Shown here: piece after piece, positions 51,960 through 64,000 of the stretch
How the letters are laid out: each line of letters begins with the position of its first letter
Position numbering within the stretch: the stretch's first letter is position 1
The notes under the pieces: generated by a model
Told to the model about the DNA's origin: nothing
The model's input: the letters and a program-made list of their open reading frames with translations, nothing else
Databases searched by the model: none
Program-made: the position numbers and the translations under genes
Origin: Diphasiastrum complanatum
Lineage: Eukaryota > Streptophyta > Lycopodiopsida > Lycopodiales > Lycopodiaceae
Assembly: GCA_029204225.1 (NCBI GenBank)
Contig: CM055111.1
Span: 44,743,815-44,807,814 of the forward strand
Direction: 5' to 3'
Length of the DNA: 64,000 nucleotides

Positions 51960-53400
51960 CAATAACTCACTCTATCGCTATGTCTCTCCCATCCCCAAAA
52001 AACCCTAAAAAATGAAAAATTCTCACTCTATCGTCACGTTTCCCTAAAAAACAAAAAAATCCTCACTCTATAGTCGCGTTTCTCTCTCATGCCATCCAGA
52101 TTTTATACCCTAATTTTTTCTCTCTAGAAAAATGGAGTGTTCTCTCACTTCAAACTCATTTTGAAATGCCCTTCAAACACGTTTAAGGGTAAATGTGGAC
52201 CAATGAAAACCTCTCAAACACCTTTTCTCCACAACATCTTAGAGTCTCTCCTCGACACATCACATTCTAAAAAAAAAATCATAACCCTAAATAAAAAAAG
52301 TGCGCTCTTCTTGGCATGTGGCCCTTCTTGGCATGTTGGCCACATGAAGCACCTAGTTTTTGGCTGTGGAGCCAAGAACTAGTGCCGAAAAATGGCTTTT
52401 GCCCACATGAAGCAAATTTGTGAGCCAGTTCCAGTTGTAGTGCTTTTTTGCAGATCCAAAAACTGACCAAGGCACTTCCTTATTGAGTTTTTGGCTAAGC
52501 ATATAGGAAATGACACAAAAAACCTTGTGGGCAAGCTATATTCCCATCATGACGATTGAGACAAATTCATGGCAGAAGAATATGAAGGCCAAGCCAAAGC
52601 CAAAAAAATGGCATTGAAGAAAGGAGAGCCTCGTCTCTGAGCCAATTGTGGCATCCAATTTTGCTCCATGCATCAACCATTCATCATCGCCCCCCCGATT
52701 GTAAAGCTAGCTACAAGTGCAAGCTTTACTCCCGGCGCCAACAACGCCACTGTTGCTCCTTGCGCCACCGGCGACACTACTACCAGAATCTGATCGGCAC
52801 CCAGTTCCTATGGCTCAAAAACTTTGATCGGATCTAACAAAGTTCAGAGAACTCAGATCGATGTGCAGTCACCTCACATGACCTGCATGATGAAAGGAAG
52901 CCTGGGGATCAATAAATTCTAGAAAGATAAAATCCTAGAGAGATAAAAACATGCTTTACCAACTTGGTCTAAGCACTTGTTGTGAGGGGAGGTGGCGAAT
53001 CCCACCATAACTATAGGGGGATGCGGGTTGTGAAATGACTATGATTACCTTCTTGGTTTCAATGTTCGATAAAAGCGCTAGTTGTAAGCCCCTTCAAATC
53101 TTTTTGATCTAGCACATAGTTGAGGGGCGTCTTCCGGGACGCTAGCGATATGCTATCGAGACCATTCGGTCCAGAAACTGGTTGCCGTCATATCAGCCGC
53201 AACTTGTGGTTTTGAGTGTTTCTTGCATGAATGTGAACTGGTTAAGCTCTTGGGGAACAAGCTCTAACCTATTGGCTGAATTGGATGGCTTGCTTGGGTG
53301 GAAGTTACTTGTCTATGGTTGTCCAGTCTGGCGTGGCACCAAGTTGGCTTCCAACACTCATGACAAAGCTTTGAGTTGGTTAAGTTTGATGTAAGTTAGA
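51960..53400. other. unassigned stretch
   Basis: 51960-52110 repeats CTCACTCTAT(C/A)GTC(A/G)CGTTT. 52310-52400 has repeated TTCTTGGCATGT and CACATGAAGCA units. 52860-53400 has no recognisable domain. Confidence 0.4.
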
Positions 53401-53409
53401 CAGCTACAC

Positions 53410-55700
53410 CCTGGTGCATTTATTCATAGAAAAACGTAGTAGGCACATTGATGAAAAAGATATGTACACCCCGACGAAGGGGAAGTTCATACAAAATTAA
53501 GCTCAAACAAGAGCGAAGCTTGTAGTAAAGTTAAGATTAATCCAGATCTTGGCATTAAAAATAAAAGTGCATAAACTATGATGATGTCAGTGGGAGTCTA
53601 CCAACTGACTGCAACAGATCAGAAAAGTGAAGAGGTCGTGAGTCGGCTAATGAAGGGAGATGAGATGTAGCAGACCCAGCCACCGTCGCCCGTTGCGGAA
53701 TTGATAGGGCGTGAGCACGTTGCAGGGCAATGGAAATACGTTGTTTGAAAGAAGCCACGAGAATAGAACTAAGAATACCTTGACGCTCTGCCGCCTGATG
53801 AGAACACATGCGAAGAAAATTCTCAATGCATTGATGCAAGGTGCCATAAGTCTCAATTAGGGGAAGGAAAGCATCAATGGGGTGCCTGTCGGAGTAGTTT
53901 TTTTCCTTCTCTTGTGCTACCACGCCTGCCGCTTCTCCTGGTGTGAAGGCAGAGCGAGGCAAAAGGTCACCACGCGTGGGATCAGCAACAACAACATCTG
54001 CCAAAGTACGAAGCCCCTCCCGAGAAAGGACAATGTCAACACGCTTGCGGGAAGAGTGGGACACGGAAGAAGGAAGGACATGACACAGCTCTCTGAGGAC
54101 ATGAAATCCTCCATCTCTGGCTATAGCGGCCGCTGCATCTCTGACAACATCATGCGTAGTTGTGCGCTCACTCACAGAAGGACAATGGAGGAGGTGGATA
54201 GCAAGAGCATCAATAGGGTGACCACAAACACACATGGAGAGACCCAAGACCGAAGAATGAGGAAGCCCCAAGCAAAGACGAAGAGCAGTGGTGAAGATGG
54301 CCGAAGACAGCCGAAAGGAAGGAATAACAGGCCGAGTTGACAACCAAGCCCCTGCACCAGGACTCGCACAAGAAAGAAGCTGAGCTCGATGCAATGCCGA
54401 AGGAACCTCAGAGAGCATGCTAGAAAGGGTTTGTGCACGTTCTCCAAGAGGCCTCGTCTCTTGCAGGTGATCTGAGCTGAAAGTGAGGAGTTGTTCAAAA
54501 GGAGGAAGACAAGCTTGGGCAGAGAGGGGGAGGAGCTCTCGTGCAGCGATGAGGAGGTGATGGAAAGGTAGAGAACCACTATCCACATGAGCAATGCAAT
54601 CCGCCAAGAGAGGACGAAAGCTAGAAAGGAACCGAGAAGACAAAGCAGGGGCGACAACTCCCAAGAAAAGCTGCAGGTGCAGCAGAAACCGTAGAGAGAA
54701 GACCCACACCTCCACAAGAAAGGGGTAACCAAGCTTGGTTCTGAGCTGAAAGGGTCTCCACACCATCCAAAGAACCTGGGCCCAAAAGCGGCCAAAAACA
54801 TCCATAATAGAGTTGTCAAAGAAAGAGAGAAGATGCCAAAAGTCATGAGCAAGGGGGAAAGTCCGCAACAGATAAGAAGGATGCTGGATAAAGCAAGACG
54901 ATAAGATGCCAAACGCGACCTGAGTGTCGCCCGACCGGGGAAGCAGATTTGAATGAGCAACATCCTCTTGGAGAGCCTCACCAAAAAAAAAAAGAGTTGA
55001 AGGAAGCAGACCCAAAAGGAGCACCCAGAATGCGAATGCCATCCAAAGGAGCAAGGAAACCTTGAGGAGGAACAAAGTGGGAAGACCTGCTGGAGACCAC
55101 ACTGAACACTTGCGAGGTTGAATAGACAAACCAAGAGAAGCCAACTGCTCAGAGAAATGATGAAATGCGAGGAGCACCGTAGGAGCAGGACCAACAATAT
55201 GAGTGTCATCAGCAACCGAAGGAAATAAGCAGGAGGGAAAGGCCTTTGCAGAAGCTCGAAGTGCACGGAGATGAGTTAGAGCGAAAAGATGACCACCCAA
55301 AGGATCACCTTGACGAACGCCAGCTGCAGACTGGATAGTAGAAAGATCCCCAGAGTGCATATGTGACTGTAAAAGAGAGAAGTCTCAGCAGCATAGAACA
55401 ACCGCACAAATGGGATAGGTGAGAAGGCGATGCAAGAAGGGTCGAAGGAGGTTCACAATCAAGCGCGTGGGCAACAATGCCATGGGAAGAATTGGACGAA
55501 GGAGAAACAGAGGGTGTTGAGGCAAGCGTGGAATCCAGCACATCCTGACACGAATGAGGGGAGTCTGGAGGGGGAGATACAGTTGAAGCAGGTTGTTTGA
55601 GATTGAGAGAATGAAGTTGCAATAGGAATTGTATTGAAAGCTCCACCACTGCTCTTTTGCTGCCAAGTGGGAGATCTTCTTGAAGTAGTTGCAGTTGGTA
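53410..55700 (-). mobile_element. non-LTR retrotransposon with restriction-like endonuclease, 5'-truncated
   Basis: Minus-strand element: partial RT entering at about 55650, a 594-codon frame, then a 3' tail with a CCCC-TTCGTC-GGGG hairpin near 53478-53495 and AATAAA at about 53415. The 5' part of RT is missing, as is usual for target-primed copies. A decayed relative is at 39440-40620. Confidence 0.7.
53576..55360 (-). CDS. RT C-terminal part, zinc knuckle and PD-(D/E)XK-like endonuclease of a non-LTR element
   Basis: 594 open codons. RT motifs: AAGVRQGDPLGGHLF (residues 12-26) and PSVADDTHIVGPAP (47-60), with A-D-D in place of the common Y-x-D-D. A zinc knuckle lies at 377-393 (CVCGHPIDALAIHLLHC). 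The C-terminal part resembles the restriction-like endonuclease of R2/CRE-type elements: RVDIVLS (Asp442), ADVVVADP (Asp455), then EKEKNYSD (Lys485/487), followed by an alpha-helical end. Upstream RT sequence (IPFVRLFYAAETSLL) is in another frame. Clade not assigned; the domain order with endonuclease last is the basis of the call. Confidence 0.7.
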   Translation of the reverse strand: MHSGDLSTIQSAAGVRQGDPLGGHLFALTHLRALRASAKAFPSCLFPSVADDTHIVGPAPTVLLAFHHFSEQLASLGLSIQPRKCSVWSPAGLPTLFLLKVSLLLWMAFAFWVLLLGLLPSTLFFFGEALQEDVAHSNLLPRSGDTQVAFGILSSCFIQHPSYLLRTFPLAHDFWHLLSFFDNSIMDVFGRFWAQVLWMVWRPFQLRTKLGYPFLVEVWVFSLRFLLHLQLFLGVVAPALSSRFLSSFRPLLADCIAHVDSGSLPFHHLLIAARELLPLSAQACLPPFEQLLTFSSDHLQETRPLGERAQTLSSMLSEVPSALHRAQLLSCASPGAGAWLSTRPVIPSFRLSSAIFTTALRLCLGLPHSSVLGLSMCVCGHPIDALAIHLLHCPSVSERTTTHDVVRDAAAAIARDGGFHVLRELCHVLPSSVSHSSRKRVDIVLSREGLRTLADVVVADPTRGDLLPRSAFTPGEAAGVVAQEKEKNYSDRHPIDAFLPLIETYGTLHQCIENFLRMCSHQAAERQGILSSILVASFKQRISIALQRAHALSIPQRATVAGSATSHLPSLADSRPLHFSDLLQSVGRLPLTSS

Positions 55701-56600
55701 CAGTACACCCTATCCTTCTAAATATTATGGGAAGTACTTCTCAAGGAAGCCTCTACCAGTGACTAGCTGGCCCACAGCCAAATGCGCCCTAATACTTGTC
55801 GAAAATGATAGCTTGGGAAGCCCGAAGGCCAGAGAAAAGGCAACTGTAGATTAGGACAAAATAGAGAAGATTTGAATAATCAAACTGCTCAAACCCCTGA
55901 TTTGAAACTATAACATAATCAACCCCTAGCGTTCACTTTTGCACAGAACCAGCGCTCTGCTTTAACTCTAAAAGCTATAATTTTCTTGAGTGAATTATGA
56001 AAGCGTTGTATCCTTTGCGTTTGAACTTTTTCTATTTCTATCAGCGACAGTCTTCTATCTTCTTGCAAATGGTCTAAAACAATCAGCCGCTCTGTTGACT
56101 CTTCGTTGTTAGACAGGTACCATTGGCAAACGAAAGAGTTTAGCCACACAAAAACGTAGATTTCACCAGAAGAGCCACATTAAGACAACCCAACTCACAA
56201 AATCTGTCTCTTCCTCACAAAAATTGCAGCCCTTTGCTCCTCTTAGATCCTTTCCAAAAAAAAGTTAGATAGTAACAATCCGCCTTCACTCTGCTTCATG
56301 ATTCACGAAAGCATTGTTGCTGATGCGTACCAGAAATGACATTAGAAGAAAATTTCAATGCTGAGCAACTACGCTGAAGCACCAAGAGAGACTCTGCTTT
56401 TCTCCTCACTTTCACTAGTCAAATGCATTGCTCAATGGACAAACTTGTGGAAAACTTGCTTGGAATGGATGTTATAGTTAAAATTTCGATAGAATCTAGT
56501 GCAGTATGCGGATCACATCAATCAATCACCATAGCCACTCCTAACAAGCTCTCAAAGATGGCACAACAAAAGTTAATAGATTACAAGGAAACACTGTACA
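55701..56600. other. unassigned stretch
   Basis: Minus-strand frame 56149-55919 has no recognisable domain. Nothing else seen. Confidence 0.4.
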
Positions 56601-56945
56601 TATAGAAAAAGTCCCAAACTGCATGGGGTCAGCACTAAACTGGCCTACCACTTGCCAAACTAGAGTAAGGCCCAATATGGCCTAAATAACTGACAAACCC
56701 AAGACGTGCCCTCGAGTATCATCATAACAAAACCAAAAACCACTGTACAGTCTAATTTTCCTACGTGTGGCTACTCAGCTAACCCAAGTAGCCGGCTACG
56801 GGACAAGTGCCCGACTGATAAGTCAATGATGGGTCACGTCCTAGTCACAACCATATATAGTAAACCAAATAAATTGTACACTAATTATATTATCACATTT
56901 AGAGCTTACACTAATGATTTAGATCACAACCTAATTTCTAACTCT
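56601..56945 (-). repeat. probable Ty1/copia 3' LTR edge
   Basis: At 56945-56960 the minus strand reads GAGCTTAAAGGGGAGAGTTA, a copia-style polypurine tract followed by TTAGAAATTAGGTTGTGATC. The sequence below (to about 56600) includes TATATATGGTT and is probably LTR. No pol sequence is recognised above it except possibly very decayed sequence. Confidence 0.45.
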
Positions 56946-57182
56946 CCCCTTTAAGCTCAAATGTGATAGGGATAAAGAATACAAATTGTAGCAATATCTG
57001 GATTGTCCAAAAGATGTTATGCATATCCATGCTACCATGTACTTGACTCACACTCAAGCCTCAACAAACCACCAAGTTTGACTCACAAAGTAACATGTAC
57101 ACACAATGCTCATATAGAGAGTTTAGCACACTCTCGACCAACTGACTCGTCCCCAATCCAACTTGCACACAAGTGGACCACA

Positions 57183-57360
57183 TGAGCGACATGGCTCAAA
57201 TTGAGGAAATCCCACTTCCACCATGAGACTTACATCCTCCATCTAGCTAGGTTGACATCCTATCAGGCACTTACAAGCACAAATCTATAAAATTGACATA
57301 AATGAGCGACTGAGGCTCAACCTGAGGAAATCTTACTGCCACCATAAGACTATACCCTCA
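57183..57360. repeat. diverged 118-bp-spaced direct repeat
   Basis: ATGAGCGACATGGCTCAAAT...GAGGAAATCCCAC (57183) and ATGAGCGACTGAGGCTCAAC...GAGGAAATCTTAC (57301) align over about 60 bases, each followed by (T/G)CCACCAT(G/A)AGACT. Confidence 0.7.
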
Positions 57361-58730
57361 CCAGATAGACAACTAGTAGACATAATGACAAGCATATCAA
57401 ATGATTACTTTGTTTCTGACATAGCAAATGCACAACCACATACAACTCCGACTCAGATCTAGACCCTCGTGACAAGGTAACATGCAAGCCCACACACACT
57501 CATGCAAACCAGCACAAATGATAAAGCATCAAATACATGACCAAGGCCTGCACAAAATGTGGTATCCTGTCGTACTAGACCTGTCACCTGTAGATCCGCT
57601 GCTATACCACTGGTCACCAAATCAGGTCCTCAACCATGGCTCTGCACCTATAACCAAGATGCCCTCACGTCCAAGCATATCCAATTGTCTAATAAGCCTT
57701 GAAAGTTGATCCCCATCCATTTCCCATGCTCTAAGCACAAGAGTCTACCAAGGACTCAATGAATGAATGTACACAAAACTCACCATAGGCTATACCTAAG
57801 TTTTCCCAGAGATACTTATGATGATCTGCTTGTCTTACATCCCATGTAGGCTCAACTTCCCATGTTTGACGTTGCCAACTCTGAGCCTATCTCACCAACA
57901 ACATGTGACACCAACTTGGAGACACATGTGCATATAACCATGCAGCTCACCTGATCACTCGCCAAAGTACTGAGCAACCATCTCCATCTCTGCTGGCTCA
58001 CAACCATGGGCATGCTGGATCCACATCACCCCGTAATGCACTCCATGCCCTCAGGATATGTACCACCTCCAGGTACACTCCATGCCACCTACTTCCAAGT
58101 AGGCTTGACCCGTCGATCGTTCAAAAATCTACTGTAACACAAAAGTAAAATAACCGTCATACTTAACATCTCACATCTCATATAATATTTTCCCTGGAAA
58201 ACACACTGAGAAATGAAATTTAGCATAGATGAGGAGTTTAATCTGTTGATTTAAGTGACTAGTTGGAGTGAGGGCTAAGTAAGACTATCATATCGCTTTC
58301 AAACACTCACATTGTCAAACATTCACATTGTGGATGATATCGATTTGTATTTTCTGGTGTTTCATGGAACTAGAGGAACTTATAACACTCTTCAAGGACC
58401 GGCATACTGGAAGGAATGTCTCTGCAAATCTGCCCTCTTCATGAATTTTTTCTTCTTCCTTGAGTTTTAATGTTTGGAAGAACTTGCTTTCCTTCATTGA
58501 TGAGACTTTGCAACACAAGCATGTTGAAAGAGCACCTGCTTCAAGATGTGAAAGAGTATATTCCAGCATACCTAAGCACTTGAAAGAATAGGATCGTCAA
58601 TCTGCAAGATGAAACCAGAGTTGTAAGCTTTGAAATCTTTGTCATTTTCTAGACCATATGGCCATAATCGTACTCACAACGATGGATTAACCTTCTACTT
58701 TTTGTTTTACTTGGGTTTAATATGATGTGC
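57361..58730. other. unassigned stretch
   Basis: 57480-58120 has a CA/CC-rich, LTR- or UTR-like look without coding sequence. The minus frame 58569-58315 (84 codons) has an ACIDIC/K-rich start and ends FLPVCRSLKSVI; I cannot assign it. Confidence 0.35.
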
Positions 58731-58734
58731 TAAA

Positions 58735-59496
58735 GATGACATTTTATTTGATTGCTAAGCAAATTATAAACTTCACCCTTGGCGGTGAAATAGATAAGAT
58801 GAAATGGCATTACTACGAGTTCACCAAAGCATTTTTCTCACTTCCTTCAACTTTCCTAGAACAAAGTATGCTAGGGGGTTGAAGGTAAGGTTAGTACTCA
58901 TATAACTTAAGCAAAAGTATCGCTGCTAGCACTATATGTGATTGGTGCTTTGCTTCAATAAATCACGAAGACTAATCATCTCTCTGATGTAAGTTATTGA
59001 AGCTCCAGCTTGACAAGTTTCAATTACTGAGTTTTTTTTGTCCAGGGTTTCCAAATGAGATATAATCAAAGCTTACAATCTTTGTGATAGGCAAAGAAGA
59101 GCATCGTCAACACACTCTCTGAGGTGATCAGCGAAAGAAGACAGATTTGTAGCATGATACACACATGGATGTGTTGGCAACAGTCTTGAAATCGGAGAGA
59201 AATGATGGAAAAGGGCAATATACAACTAAGCAGATCATAGATTTCTTGTGGGACTGCTGGTGGCTGGGCATGAGACCACAACTATAGCCATGATGATGTC
59301 GGTCAAGTTCTTAACTGATCACCCAAATGTTCTAAGCAACCTCAGGGTAAGATAGCTCCTCCATTAGCAGAAATTGAAGCTTGATGCTAATGCTTTTTGC
59401 ATTTTACAGAAAGAACACAAGAAAATACAAGAAGATAAAAAACAAGATGATAGAATCACATGGGAGGATTACAAAAAGATGTCTTTTACACAAAAT
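58735..59496 (+). pseudogene. cytochrome P450 gene fragment (CYP85-clan-like), 3 exons
   Basis: Exon at 58735-58889: MTFYLIAKQIINFTLGGEID, then YYEFTKAFFSLPSTFLEQ, ending at GTAAGG. Exon at 59046-59345: AKKSIVNTLSEVISERR, then in another frame DVLATVLKSERNDGKGQYTT and KQIIDFL, then LVAGHETTTIAMMMSVKFLT (I-helix with the A-G-x-E-T-T oxygen-binding motif), ending at GTAAGA. Exon at 59410-59496: KEHKKIQEDKKQDDRITWED, YKKMSFTQN, ending at GTAAGT. This is the order of CYP85-clan (brassinosteroid/terpenoid type) enzymes. Paired stops before AKKSI, shifts near 59168 and 59246, and absence of the N-terminus, ExxR and heme-Cys exons mark a pseudogene. Confidence 0.8.
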
Positions 59497-63399
<3,903 letters not shown>

Positions 63400-63400
<1 letters not shown>

Positions 63401-64000
63401 ACTGTCAACTCAGAATCTTTTTAAAGACTGGTATTTTTCCAAAGGATCGAATTTTTTCGAAGGATCGAACTTTTTCGACCTTTCCGACCCTGGATCGGAT
63501 CGAGGTGGATTTATTCCAACCCTTTGTATATTTTCAGACCCAGCGTAAAGTACGAATTTTTCAAAAACTCAAAATTTTTCAAAGGCTCAATTTTTTTTCG
63601 GAAGACTCGATTTTTTCTAAAGACTCGAATTTTTCAAATGACTTGAATTTTTGCAAAGACTTGAAATTTTTCAAATGATCGTATTTTTTTGAAAAACTCG
63701 ACTTTTTTTAGAAACTCAAATTTTTGGAAAGATTCGAATTTTTCGAAACTGGAATTTTTGGAACGACTCAAATTTTTTGAGACTTGAATTTTTGAAAAAT
63801 ATTGAATTTTTTCAATGACTCAAATTTTTCAAAGACTCGAATTTTTCCAAAGTATCGAATTTTCAAATGATTCGAATTTTTTGAAAGACTTGAATTTTTC
63901 GAATGACTCGAATTTTTTCAACGACTCGAATTTTAAGATACTCGAATTTTTGAAAAGGATCAAATTTTTTCAATGACTCAAATTTTTTAAATGACTCGAA
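63400..64000. repeat. degenerate GACTCGAATTTTTCAAA array
   Basis: About 17-20-bp units of the form GACT(C/T)GAATTTTT(C/G)(A/G)AA, continuing past the window end. The reverse complement (TTTGAAAAATTCGAGTC) resembles units of the 8167-9390 array (CTCCAAAAATTCGTGTCT). Open frames across it are low-complexity. Confidence 0.85.

Noticed and set aside
58315-58569. Minus-strand frame considered as a glycolipid-transfer-protein exon
   Set aside because: Only a loose resemblance around FLPVCRSLKSVI; no further exons or invariant residues seen.

Overview
The window looks like nuclear DNA of a land plant with a large, repeat-filled genome. The evidence is Ty1/copia elements with an initiator-Met tRNA primer site, plant-type Ty3/gypsy elements (one with a chromodomain, one with the TGGCGCCGTTG... 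primer site), a plant-only PORR-domain organelle RNA-binding gene, a 14-3-3 remnant and a CYP85-clan P450 remnant. Spliceosomal GT-AG introns are visible. I cannot fix the lineage; the mix of old non-LTR families and long CT/AT microsatellites would suit a non-flowering plant, but that is a guess.

Layout. 1-1.5 kb: C-terminal end of a LINE and the 3' tail of a second one, each ending in a microsatellite. 1.5-8.0 kb: GC-rich DNA transposons, including a 4.8-kb hAT element (about 2491-7282) whose transposase has a long tail with two AT-hooks, followed by small non-autonomous elements separated by (AT)n. 8.0-9.4 kb: degenerate satellite-like array. 9.7-10.8 kb: a 56-bp minisatellite and a broken 14-3-3 gene copy. 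11.2-12.6 kb: a second train of the same small GC-rich elements in (AT)n. 12.6-14 kb: LINE relic. 15.4-29.8 kb: minus-strand gypsy and copia remains, including one nearly full copia coding region. 29.8-32.7 kb: an unrecognised minus-strand coding region with a coiled coil. 33-38.7 kb: a gypsy element with LTR, primer site, gag and truncated pol. 38.7-42.8 kb: copia and LINE pieces. 43.3-47.5 kb: a chromodomain gypsy element with all domains but broken frames. 50.6-51.8 kb: the PORR gene, the only intact host-type gene. 53.4-55.7 kb: a non-LTR element with an apparent restriction-like endonuclease. 56.6-57 kb: a copia LTR edge. 58.7-59.5 kb: P450 exons. 60.5-63 kb: two (CT)n arrays of about 116-120 bp. 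63.4-64 kb: an array resembling the one at 8-9.4 kb but reverse-complemented.

The genes do not form a pathway; this is mostly a transposon graveyard around one host gene. The most distinctive system is the hAT element: the catalytic D, D and E motifs are visible, an unusual acidic, proline-rich, AT-hook tail follows the dimerization domain, and it and its small relatives all sit in (AT)n tracts. An AT-hook-guided preference for AT microsatellites is an attractive, untested explanation.
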